NCBI RefSeq assembly: GCF_000241325.1
Contig: NZ_BAEI01000031.1
Location: 496,001-560,000 of the forward strand
DNA length: 64,000 nucleotides
Origin: Gordonia polyisoprenivorans NBRC 16320 = JCM 10675
GTDB lineage: Bacteria > Actinomycetota > Actinomycetes > Mycobacteriales > Mycobacteriaceae
Direction: 5' to 3'
Shown here: positions 8,696 to 18,100 of the stretch, piece by piece
How the letters are laid out: each line of letters opens with the position of its first letter
How positions within the stretch are numbered: position 1 is the first letter of the stretch
The notes under the pieces: model-generated
Databases searched by the model: none
Told to the model about the DNA's origin: nothing
Seen by the model: only the letters and a program-made list of their open reading frames with translations
Made by a program: the position numbers and the translations under genes

Positions 8696-8726
8696 AGGTT
8701 AGAACTTCAAGTGAACTTGATGTCCA
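8696..8726 (-). promoter_or_regulatory. SoxR/MerR-type promoter with 19-bp spacer
   Basis: Read leftward: -35-like TGGACA (8726–8721), a 19-bp spacer TCAAGTTCACTTGAAGTTC, then -10-like TAACCT (8701–8696) and the exporter ATG 7 nt later. The spacer holds the dyad TCAAGT-N2-ACTTGA, and the region 8705–8722 agrees with the SoxR box CCTCAAGTTAACTTGAGG at 15 of 18 positions. MerR-family activators use just such 19–20-bp spacers. No merR/soxR gene was found in the window, so the regulator would act from elsewhere. Confidence 0.6.
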
Positions 8727-8773
8727 GAACCCGAAGCAGAACGGAAGCAGAACGACTGGTCCGGAATACGAGA

Positions 8774-8818
8774 AGGGCCCGCACCGAGACCTCGGGGAGA
8801 GGTGACGGTACGGGCCCT
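8774..8818 (-). terminator. hairpin terminator after the binding-protein gene
   Basis: AGGGCCCGCACCG (8774–8786) pairs with CGGTACGGGCCCT (8806–8818), a 13-bp stem with one mismatch and a 19-nt loop. It lies just downstream of the leftward binding-protein gene, which ends at 8839, and separates it from the SoxR-like promoter of the next exporter. No U-tract follows, as is common for actinobacterial terminators. Confidence 0.6.
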
Positions 8819-8838
8819 CGTCGAGGGGGCCGTGAGTG

Positions 8839-9861
8839 TCAGCCGGCGGCCTGCGCCAGCGGCGTCCCGATGTTGTCGACGACGTAACCGAGGCTGAGCA
8901 CGGTCTGCCAGCCGAACGCCTTCTCGAGTTCGCCCTCGAGGTAGACGCTGTGGTTGTCCTTGACCGCGGGCAGGTTGGCCAGCGCACTCTGGTCCAGGAC
9001 CGTCTGCTTGCCCTTGGGGGCGTAGGACAGCTGATCCCACACGATCACGTCGGTGTCGAGCTTGCGGGCTTCCTCCAGCGACAGCGTCGCATAGAACTTG
9101 TCCCCGGCGGCCTGATCGACCTGGGTGTTCGGCGCGAAGCCGAGCGAGGTGAAGAACTGCGTGCGGGGATCGGCCGCGGAGAACGCCGACAGTGCGCTGC
9201 CGTCGTAGGTGGCGACGCTGATCGTCTTGCCCTTCCAATTCGGGTGGGCGGCACCGAGGTCGGTGATCTTCTTCTTCACGCCTGCAACGAGCTCGGCAGC
9301 CTTCTTGGGCTGTCCGACCGCGGCACCGATCTCCTCGGTGGTCACGTCCCACGGCTGCTCGTAGTCGGCGTAGTCGGCCTTCTGCGCGATCACCGGGGCG
9401 ATCTTGGACAGCGCGTCGTAGGTGTCCTTGTCGATGCCGGAGTAGACGGCGACGATCAGATCCGGCTTCATCGAGGCGATGGCTTCCGGATCGATCTCCT
9501 CGGCGTTGTAGATCTCCGGCTTCTGGCCCTTGAGCAGATCGGTGGCCCATGCGCCGACCGCAGCGCCCTTGGTGGTGGTCATGCCGTCCCAGTTGCGCAC
9601 CGTCACCGGCACCACGCCGAGTGCGAGCAATGCGTCCTGGTCGGTGTAGCCCAGCGACACCACGCGCTTGGGTACTGCGGTGACCTCGGTGGAACCGAAC
9701 TTGTGGGTGATGGTCGCCGGCAGTGCACCCTGCTCGGCCGCCGGCGCCGCACTCGACGACGAGTCGTCGGAATCCGAGCCGCAGGCCGTGAGGAGCGCCG
9801 CCACCAGGGCGACGAGCGCCATCAGGATCGCACCACCACGAATTTTGTTGAACGTCACCAT
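8839..9861 (-). CDS. iron-siderophore-binding lipoprotein (FecB/FepB-like)
   Basis: Substrate-binding component of an Fe3+-siderophore importer; 340 residues. Signal peptide with lipobox ALLTAC near residue 28, a Ser/Asp-rich linker, then a TroA/FepB-type bilobed fold (HKFGSTEVTAVPKRVVSLGY, DAL LALGVVPVTV, KPDLIVAVYSGI). ATG at 9861 has AGGAGA upstream and opens directly on the signal sequence; the frame continues to 9915 without sense. It follows the formyltransferase by 28 nt, so they are probably co-transcribed from the iron box at 10836. Partner of the FecCDE-type permease at 28.6–31.6 kb; equivalent in role to CchF of the coelichelin locus. Confidence 0.88.
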   Translation of the reverse strand: MVTFNKIRGGAILMALVALVAALLTACGSDSDDSSSSAAPAAEQGALPATITHKFGSTEVTAVPKRVVSLGYTDQDALLALGVVPVTVRNWDGMTTTKGAAVGAWATDLLKGQKPEIYNAEEIDPEAIASMKPDLIVAVYSGIDKDTYDALSKIAPVIAQKADYADYEQPWDVTTEEIGAAVGQPKKAAELVAGVKKKITDLGAAHPNWKGKTISVATYDGSALSAFSAADPRTQFFTSLGFAPNTQVDQAAGDKFYATLSLEEARKLDTDVIVWDQLSYAPKGKQTVLDQSALANLPAVKDNHSVYLEGELEKAFGWQTVLSLGYVVDNIGTPLAQAAG

Positions 9862-9889
9862 ATCTCCTGTGTTCTCTCGGCGAAGCCGA

Positions 9890-10834
9890 TCAGATTTCGT
9901 CCACATAACCGGCACGCGTGCCGAAGTACTCGGTAGCCGGTACCTCCCGGCCGTCGTCGAGGCGTAGACGATCGAGGACGATCGCCGGGGCCGGACGATT
10001 GGGGGCGTCGGAGCCGCACACCACCGCGATACCGCCTTCGCATTCGACGGTGACGCGTCCGGGGGTGCCGCCGAAGCGGCCCCGCGAGACGTGCGCGCGG
10101 ATCACCCGCAGCCGCTCACCGCGGAATCGGAAGTGCGCGTTCGGGTACGGGTCGGACTGGGCGCGCACCAACAACTCGATGTCGGCGGCACTCGCGGTGA
10201 AGTCGATCCGGGACTCGCGGTCGGAGCGCTTGTGGAAATATGTGGCGCGAGCCGGGTCCTGCTGGTGATCGGTGAGGGTGCCCTCGGCGAGGGCCGACAG
10301 CGTCGAGAGCACCAGGGGCTCGATCAACTCGGTGGTCGCCGCCACCAGTTCGGTGGTGGTGGCGCTCGGTCCCACCGGAATCGCCTGCTGCGCCACGATC
10401 GGGCCGCCGTCGAGCGTCTCGTCCATGCGGTGGACCGTCACCCCGACGCGGCTCTCCCGATTGAGCAGGGCCCAGAGGACTGGCGAGAATCCCGCGTACT
10501 CGGGCAGCAGGGAGTCGTGGACGTTGAGGGTGCCGTGGGTGGGCAGGTCGAAGACACTCTTGGGCAACCACGTCCGCCAGTTGTTGGCCAGGATCACGTC
10601 GGGCTTCGCCTGGTGTACCGCGTCGATCAGGGCGTCGTCGGCCCGCTGGGCCACGTGGACCGGTACACCGTGAGCCTGTGCGAGATCCTCGACGGAGTCG
10701 CTGAACATCTGCTCGTAGGGGTGGGAGCTGGTGGGATGGGTGACGGCCAGGACGACGTCGTGCCCCGATTTCAGGGCCGCGGTGAGAGTCCGGTGTCCCC
10801 AGGTCTGATAACCGAAGGTCACTACGCGCACCAC
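9890..10834 (-). CDS. hydroxyornithine N-formyltransferase (Fmt-like)
   Basis: Formyl-tetrahydrofolate-dependent transferase with the methionyl-tRNA formyltransferase fold. The catalytic Asn/His lie in LNVHDSLLPEYAGFSP and the Asp in MDETLDGGPI; an Fmt C-terminal domain follows. In this setting it should formylate N5-hydroxyornithine to give the fhOrn loaded by NRPS module 1, as CchA does for coelichelin. 314 residues. Start is GTG at 10834 or the next GTG at 10831 (MRVVTFGYQTWGH); no ribosome-binding site precedes either, and an iron box begins 2 nt upstream, so a leaderless transcript is likely. Divergent from the esterase. Confidence 0.85.
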   Translation of the reverse strand: MVRVVTFGYQTWGHRTLTAALKSGHDVVLAVTHPTSSHPYEQMFSDSVEDLAQAHGVPVHVAQRADDALIDAVHQAKPDVILANNWRTWLPKSVFDLPTHGTLNVHDSLLPEYAGFSPVLWALLNRESRVGVTVHRMDETLDGGPIVAQQAIPVGPSATTTELVAATTELIEPLVLSTLSALAEGTLTDHQQDPARATYFHKRSDRESRIDFTASAADIELLVRAQSDPYPNAHFRFRGERLRVIRAHVSRGRFGGTPGRVTVECEGGIAVVCGSDAPNRPAPAIVLDRLRLDDGREVPATEYFGTRAGYVDEI

Positions 10835-10835
10835 G

Positions 10836-10854
10836 GTAGGTTAGTGGAGCCTTA
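10836..10854. promoter_or_regulatory. IdeR/DmdR-like iron box (formyltransferase/esterase)
   Basis: GTAGGTTAGTGGAGCCTTA agrees with the iron-box consensus TTAGGTTAGGCTAACCTAA at 13 of 19 positions, with the left half nearly perfect. It occupies the 50-nt gap between the divergent formyltransferase and esterase genes and so could repress both when Fe2+ is plentiful. The same GGAGCCTTA core recurs in the box at 31614. Confidence 0.65.
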
Positions 10855-10885
10855 GCTTATGAGTCAATTCCACGAAAGGGTCAAA

Positions 10886-12124
10886 ATGCCCGTCTCCGCT
10901 GACCTGCTCGCACCGCACGCCGACGTTGTCTTCGATCTCGTGGACGAGCGCAGATCGCCGTGCTGGCCGCGGTATCGCGTCCTGCCCGACGGCAGCGCCG
11001 AGGCCTTGCTGGTCACCGACCTCGACGCGCGTGGCGCCACCGTCGTCCGCGAGGACGGCGGTCCGACGGTCGGGTTCGTGCCGATCGCGGCCGACGATCT
11101 CGCGGCGCTGGTGGGTGGCGCGTCGTTGCCGCTGCCCGAGGCGCCCGGCGTCGCCCGCCTCGAGATCGCCTTTCCGGCAACCAGTTATCGCATCGCGCCC
11201 GGTGACGATGCACCCGGCGCCGACCCGTTCAACGCCGACAGCCCGGGTGGGCTGGTGTCGCTGCTCACCCATCCGCACGCGCCGCGGTCGGGGCTCGACG
11301 GGGTGGACCTGTGGCGACCGGATTCGCCCGACGGGGCCGCCGAGGCGGCCGAAGGTGCTCGCCCGCAGCGTATCCGGCTCGACCGCGGTGTCCTCGGCCG
11401 TCGCGCGACGATGCACCTGAGCGCTCCGCGACGGCCCGCCGCCGACGGCGTCGTCCCGGTGGTGCTGCTGCTCGACGGCGATGACTGGCTGCACCTGTAT
11501 CCGCTGTCGTCCGCGCTGGCCGCCGCGGCCGCCGGATCGTCCGAGTGGGTGTCGGTGCTCGACTCGGTGGCACTGGCCTACCTGCCCGCACCGCTCGACC
11601 GGTCGGCGCGGGAGGACGAACTGACCTCAGCGGCAACGGCATCCGCGGTGGCGACGTCGGTGCTGGCCGCCGTGGACGCCGATCTCGTCGGGCGGGGGCT
11701 GCGTCGCGGGTACACCGTCCTGGCCGCGCAGAGCCTCGGCGGAATCGCCGCGGTGCGTGCCGCGGTGGCCGCCGCGCGCGCGGGCTCGGCGACACAGGGT
11801 ATCGATGCCGTTGTCGCACAATCACCCTCGTTCTGGTGGCCGGCTCCGGCGGCGGGCGGGCCACTCGACGGACCCGACGGTGGTGCGGTCCTCGGAGAAC
11901 TCGACGACGACACGCTCGACCTCTCGGCGCCGGCCCGCTCGTTCCGGTTCACCGTCGGCAGTGGCGAGCCCGCCATGCACCGGCACATCGACGCGGTGCG
12001 CGCCGCGCTCGCCGACCGCGGCGCCCGGGCGACCATGCGCGTCATCGACGGCGGCCACGATCATGCCGTGTGGCGGCTCGCGCTGGTCCGTGACCTCTGC
12101 GACGAACTCACCACACGGCACTGA
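10886..12124 (+). CDS. Fes/IroE-like siderophore esterase (CchJ-like)
   Basis: 412-residue protein with an N-terminal domain of the enterochelin-esterase type (WPRYRVLPDG…) and a C-terminal alpha/beta hydrolase domain: PVVLLLDGDDWL, nucleophile elbow AAQSLGGIAA, and late GGHDHAVWR supplying the His. Known relatives hydrolyse siderophore ester or peptide bonds to free iron or help release product. Because the NRPS lacks a thioesterase, this enzyme is the leading candidate for chain release, as proposed for CchJ in coelichelin assembly. ATG at 10886 has GAAAGGG 6 nt upstream and is preferred over ATG 10859. It is the only rightward gene of the locus and converges on the NRPS 3' end. Confidence 0.85.
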   Translation: MPVSADLLAPHADVVFDLVDERRSPCWPRYRVLPDGSAEALLVTDLDARGATVVREDGGPTVGFVPIAADDLAALVGGASLPLPEAPGVARLEIAFPATSYRIAPGDDAPGADPFNADSPGGLVSLLTHPHAPRSGLDGVDLWRPDSPDGAAEAAEGARPQRIRLDRGVLGRRATMHLSAPRRPAADGVVPVVLLLDGDDWLHLYPLSSALAAAAAGSSEWVSVLDSVALAYLPAPLDRSAREDELTSAATASAVATSVLAAVDADLVGRGLRRGYTVLAAQSLGGIAAVRAAVAAARAGSATQGIDAVVAQSPSFWWPAPAAGGPLDGPDGGAVLGELDDDTLDLSAPARSFRFTVGSGEPAMHRHIDAVRAALADRGARATMRVIDGGHDHAVWRLALVRDLCDELTTRH

Positions 12125-12160
12125 ACCTGCTGTGAACAACCTGGTCACGGTCATTGTGTC

Positions 12161-15100
12161 TCAGCCGAATTCGGCGGCGATCGCCGAGACGGTCCGAAGC
12201 TCGTAGACCTCCCGTACCGAGACCGGCCGGCCGAACTCGCCACGCAGCAGCGCGGCCAGCCGAACCGCCGACATCGAATGGCCGCCGACCGCGAAGAAGT
12301 CGACATCGGAGTCGACATCGTCGCAGTCGAGGGCTTCGGCCATCAGGTCGGCGACGAGTGCCTCCTGCGGCCCGGCCAGCGGGCGGCCGCCGGACTCGAC
12401 GAAGTCTCCCGCGCCGAGCTTGGCATGGTCGATCTTGCCGTTGAGTGTCAACGGAATCCGTTCCTGCACCGAGAATCGGGTGGGCACCAGGTAGTCGGGC
12501 ACCGCGTCACGCAAGCCGTCGCGCACCAGGGTCGTCAGGTGAGCCGGATCGTCGGTGTCGGCCACCAGATGACAGCACAACACCCCGTCACGGGCGATGG
12601 TCACCGCATCGCGGACGCGGTCGGCGAACCGCTCGAGCACCACCGCCGACACCTCGCCGGGATCGACCCGATGGCCGCGGATCTTCACCTGGTCGTCGGT
12701 GCGGCCGAGATAGTCGATCAGGCCGTCGCTGTTACGCCGCACCAGGTCTCCGGTCCGATACATGCGCTCACCCGCGGCGCCGGCCGGGCACGCCACCATC
12801 GTCGCGGCGGTCCGGGCCGCGAGATGGAGGTAGCCGCGAGCCAATCCGACACCGGTGACGTACAACTCGCCGGCCACCCCGTCGGGCACCGGACGCAGCC
12901 ACTTGTCGAGGATCATCACCTCGGTGTTGTCCACCGGCCGTCCGATGGACGGCGTGGCCGACTCGTCGGTACCCACGCCAAGGGTGTTGATCGTGTATTC
13001 GGTGGGCCCGTACAGGTTGTAGCCGCGGGTACCCGCGGTGGCTCGCAGCCGCGCCCACAGGGTGGCCGACACCGCCTCACCGCCGAGCAGGATGAGCGGC
13101 GGAATGTGTGCCTGCGCCGCGAGAAGTCCCTCGGCCACGAGTTGATCGGCCTGTCCGGGCGTGACGTTGAGGACGTCGATCCGGTGCTCGGCGACGTAGG
13201 CGACGAGCCCGGTGGCGTCGCGCCGCAACTCCTCGTCGCAGATGTGCACCTCGTGACCCTCCGCGAGCCACAGGAGCTCCTCCCACGACATGTCGAAGGC
13301 GAACGAGATGGCATGGGCCACACGGAATCTCCGGCCCGCCGACTGCACCGCCGGGGCAAAGATCCGCCGCCGGTGATTGGCCAGCATGTTGGCCAGGCCC
13401 GCATGTCCGATGACGACGCCCTTGGGGGTTCCGGTGCTCCCGGAGGTGTAGATCACGTACGCGTCGCCGTCCGCGCGGGCGCGCGAGGCGGCCAGTGCCG
13501 GTGCCGCCGGATCGTCGGTGACCGGCATCAGCCGGTCGGCGGGGACCACCGTCGACATGCGCTGGCTCGACTCGTCGGAGACCAGGACGATGTCGGGATC
13601 GCAGTCGTCGCAGATCGCACGCAGCCGATCGTCGGGATGTTCGAGATCCAGTGGCGTATATCGCGCGCCGGACCACAGCACCCCGAGGATGGCGACGACC
13701 ACCTCGGCGGAGCGGGGAACCGCGATCGCGACGGTCGAGCCGGGCGCGACCGACGCCTCCGCGAGCCGGCCGGCCAGCCGCATCACCCGATCGGCAAGCT
13801 CCCCGAGACTCCACCGCACCGCGCCGCACACCAGTGCCACCGACTCCGGTTCGCGGCGCACCGCCGCGGCGAACTCGTCCATCACGGTCGACGACCACGG
13901 CCCGTTCGCGGCCGCCACCGCAGCCGGATTCGGGCCTGACACAGCAGGATCGGATGCCACCGGTAGGGCGGCCAGCGGCGTATCCGGCGCCTGCGCGGTG
14001 CGCGAGAGTGCCCGCAGCACGGCCATGGCGTGGTCGGCCAGCCCCGTTGCGGTGGTCTCGTCGACCAACTCGGCGCGATACTCGACCTTCAGCGTCATCT
14101 CGTCGCCGGGGGTGAACACCCACGTCAGCGCGAAGTGGGTGGAGTCCTCGGCCTCCTCGGTGAGAATCCCGTGCCGATCCCGGGTCTCGCGGGCCGCCTC
14201 CGGATCGAGGAAGTTCTGGATCACCACCAGCGAATCGAAGAGGGCGGTGACGCCCAGCTCGCGATGGATCTCACCGAGATCGGCCCCGTCATGCGGCATC
14301 GCCGCGGCGCGATCGTCGGAGACGCTGCGCAGCATCTCCCGGACCGGACGCCATGCGTCGACCTCGACACGGACCGGCACGGTGTTGAGGAGCACTCCCA
14401 CGACCTCGTCGATGCCGGGCACCTCCAGCAGATCGCGCCCCGACACCGACAGCCCGAACAGCACATCGGACTCACCGGTCGCCCGGTGCAGGGTCAACGC
14501 CATGGCAACAGTGGCCAACGCCGTCAACGTCACCCCGTGTGCACGACCCGCCGCGAGCAGATCGGCTGTCTCGGTGGTGTCGAGGCAGCGGATGATCTTG
14601 CGCGGCAACCCCTCGGCGGCAGCGGGTACCAGCGCGTCGAGCGCCGCGGGCCGGCCGAGCAGTGTCGGCCCGGCCATCCCGCCGAGAACCGAACGCCAGA
14701 ACGCGAGGTCCTGCCGGTGATCTCGATCCTCGAGCAGCGTGGCCACCTCGGCGAAGCCGGGCCGCGCCGGTCGTGGGGTACGCACCGCGGACTGTTCGCG
14801 ATCGCGCAACCGGTCGAGGAACTCGGTGAGGAAACGCGCCCTCGACCACCCGTCGAGCAGTGCGAGGTGATAGGTGAACAACACCGTGTCACCGTGGCCT
14901 GCGCGCCGGACGATGGTCGCACGGGCGGCGGGCGAGCGATCGAGCGGAATCGGCTGTGCGCGATCACGTTCCCGCAGGATGTGCTCGTCGGACGAGGTGT
15001 CGTCGGTGTGGACGATCTCGACCGGCAACAGCACGCGCTCGTCACGCCCGGGCAGGTACTGGGTGGGTGTTGCCGCGGCCAGGTCGAATCGCGCGCCCAT

Positions 15101-18100
15101 CGCCGGGTGCACGACGACGGCGTCGGCGAAGGCCTCGGCGAGCTGATCCGGGTCGATCTCCCGATCGAAGGTCAACGCGGTCTGCGCGTGATACGACCCC
15201 GATGGCGCGACCTGTGACTGGAACAGCAGGCCCCGCTGCAACACCGTCGGCGGCACCGGCACCGGGCCACGATCGGCCGTCCGGTCGATCTCGGCGGCCA
15301 GCGCGCCGACGCTGCTCCGCACCGCGTCGGTGATCGTTTCGGCGGTGATCTCCTGGCCGACGATGTCCGAGATCGACTCGGCCACGGCGAATTGCACCAC
15401 CAGGCGCGGTGATGACCCACTGACCCAGACGTCGGCCTCGACGGCGTACGGGGTGCGCGGCGGGGCGGACGGTGGTGGGGTGGGCAACACCTCACGGCTC
15501 TCGCCGCGACCCAGATAATTCACCAGGATCTGTGCTCCGCCCTCGGCGAGCAGTCGGGACGTCCGCGCGTGGATGTGGCGTAAGGCCATGTAGCCCAGCG
15601 GGTCCGGCTGATCGGCGAGAGCCGCGGCCAGTTCGCGGGAGGTCACCGCGGCGTCGGTACGGGCCGTCACCCGCACCGGTGCGATCTGGGTGAACCATCC
15701 GACGGTGCGACCGCAGTCCAGCGCCACGTCGCCGCCGCGCACCGGCTCACCCGGATCGGGGCGACCGTGCCCTTCGATGTCGACGAGCAGGGTGGGTTCG
15801 GTGCCGAGCAGACGTGCGACCGACGCGAGCATGAGGGCGACGATCACCTCGGTGACCGCCGCACCGAGCGCGGACGCGGCCTCGTCGATGACGACAGCCA
15901 CCTCCGGTCCGTCGACCTCGACGGTGTGGGTGGTGATCCGGTGTGCGTCGAATACCGTTGCCGCGACCAGTGGCTCGGTGGTGTGCAGGTCTCGCCAATG
16001 CTCGAGATCCGATGCGATGACGGGGCTGTAGGCCGCGCGCATCACCTGCTGCGCATACGTGGCATACGAACTCGGCTCCGCAGCCGGACGCCCGCCACGC
16101 AGGGCCTGCTCGAGGTCGTCGACGATGACCATCCACGACACGCTGTCGACCACCGCATGGTGGGCCAGCAGCACCACGCACTGTCCGGCGTCGAGGAGGG
16201 CAGCGGCGATCGGTCGGCCGTCGGCGAGGCTGATGTCGTCGATCAGTTCACGCACCGCATCGGCCGGGTCGGCCGACGCCGACTCCCGCACCGGCGGCGT
16301 CGCCGGACCGGAGTCCGGCATCGAGATCGACAGCGCCGCATCGGCCTCGGTGCCGGTGATCACGGCGCCGAGCATCGGGTGTGCGTCGACGGCGGCGGTG
16401 AGAGCGGTGCGGAGCTGATCGGCGGTGACGCCCTGCGGCGTCCGGACCAGCCGTGCCTGCACCAGGTCATCTGGGAATCCCCACTCGTGCTGGCGGAGCA
16501 GGATGGGCGTCGGCACGGGTGCCACGCCGGTTCCGGAATCCGCTGCCGCACTGCTCAAGACGGGCACCGCATCGGTACCGAGGCGTTCGGCGATCCGCGC
16601 CGGGGTACGGCCGAGGAACACATCGCGCGGGGTCACCTTGACGCCGCTCGCGGTGAGCCGGTTGGCCACCCTGATCGCCACGATCGAGTCGCCGCCGAGC
16701 ATGAAGAAATCGTCATTGCCGCCGACCGCGTCGAGGTCGAGGGCTTCGGCGATCACCGACGCCACGGCGGTGACCCGCGTGTCCGGGACGTGGGGGTCTC
16801 CGCTGTCCGGTGCTGCCATCTCGGGGATCGCGGCGACGGGGATCGTGACGAGTAGTTCCCGCAGCCGCTCGTCATCGCGTTTGCCGTTGACGGTGCGCGG
16901 CAGGGCATCCACCACGAGCACCTCGTCGGGCACCATGTGCGCCGGAAGAGACTCCCGAGCCGCGCGCCGCGCGCGGGCCGCGTGATCCTCACCGGAGCCT
17001 TGTGCGCCGTCGGCGACGATCGCTGCACGCAGGCGCGGACCGTCGGCGGTGTCGACGGCCAGCACGGCGGCCTCGGTGGCGACCCCGGAACGGCGTAACG
17101 CGGCCTCCACCTCGCCCGTCTCGATCCGGAAGCCGCGTACCTGTACCTGCCGATCGGCCCGGCCGATGTAGTCCATCCCGCCGTCGGGCCGTACCCGCAC
17201 CACATCACCGGAGCAGTACAGGCGGTCGCCACCGTCTCGCAAAGGATTGGTACGGAACGGGTTTGCGACGAATCGGGTGGCGGTCAGGTCCGGACGCCGG
17301 TGGTACCCCGCCGACACCTGCGGTCCGGAGACGTACAGGATGCCGGTGTCGCCCACCGCCACCGGACGGAGTTGCTCGTCGAGCACATGCGTCACCAGAC
17401 CGTCGAGCGGACGGCCGATGGGGCTGCCCGAGTCCTCGCGAATCCCTTCGGTGATCGCCAGCGCCGTGACGTGCACCGTGGTCTCGGTGATCCCGTACAT
17501 GTTGATCGCCACCGCATCGGGGTGGCGGTCCAGCCACCGGCCGGTCAGCGCCGGCTCGAGACGTTCGCCGCCGAAGATCAGGTACCGCAGATCCGGAAGC
17601 GTCACGCCGGTCGCGTCGAGGGCGGCGAAGGCCGTCGGAGTCTGATTGAGCACGGTGATCCGCGCATCGCGCAGTGCGCAGGCGAGATCGGCCGGGATGC
17701 GGGTCAGCGCGTGATCGACCACGACGGCCAGCGCGCCGGCGCGCAGTGGTGCCCACAGCTCCCAGACCGAGAAGTCGAAAGCGAAGGAGTGTGCGACGCA
17801 CCAGATGTCGTCGGGGCCGGTCACCACGTGGCTCTCGGCGTTGCGTAGCAGCGACACGACGTTGCGGTGCGTCACCACGACGCCCTTGGGGACCCCGGTG
17901 GAGCCGGAGGTGTAGAGGATGTATGCGGGGTCGTCGGGGCGGACGCGATGTGGTTGCGGGAGTGCACCGCCCGGCTCGGCGGGCGAGTCGCGCCGGTCGG
18001 GATCGGGGCACAGGACCGGGATGTGGTCGTCGGCGATGCGTTTCGCGAGCCCCGCATGGTCGGGAGAGGCGACGATCAGGGCGGGCCGGCAGTCGTCGAC

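Noticed and set aside
12161..12300. Thioesterase or reductase release domain at the NRPS C terminus
   Set aside because: The protein ends about 30 residues after the last carrier Ser (GGHSMSAV); nothing follows before the convergent esterase.
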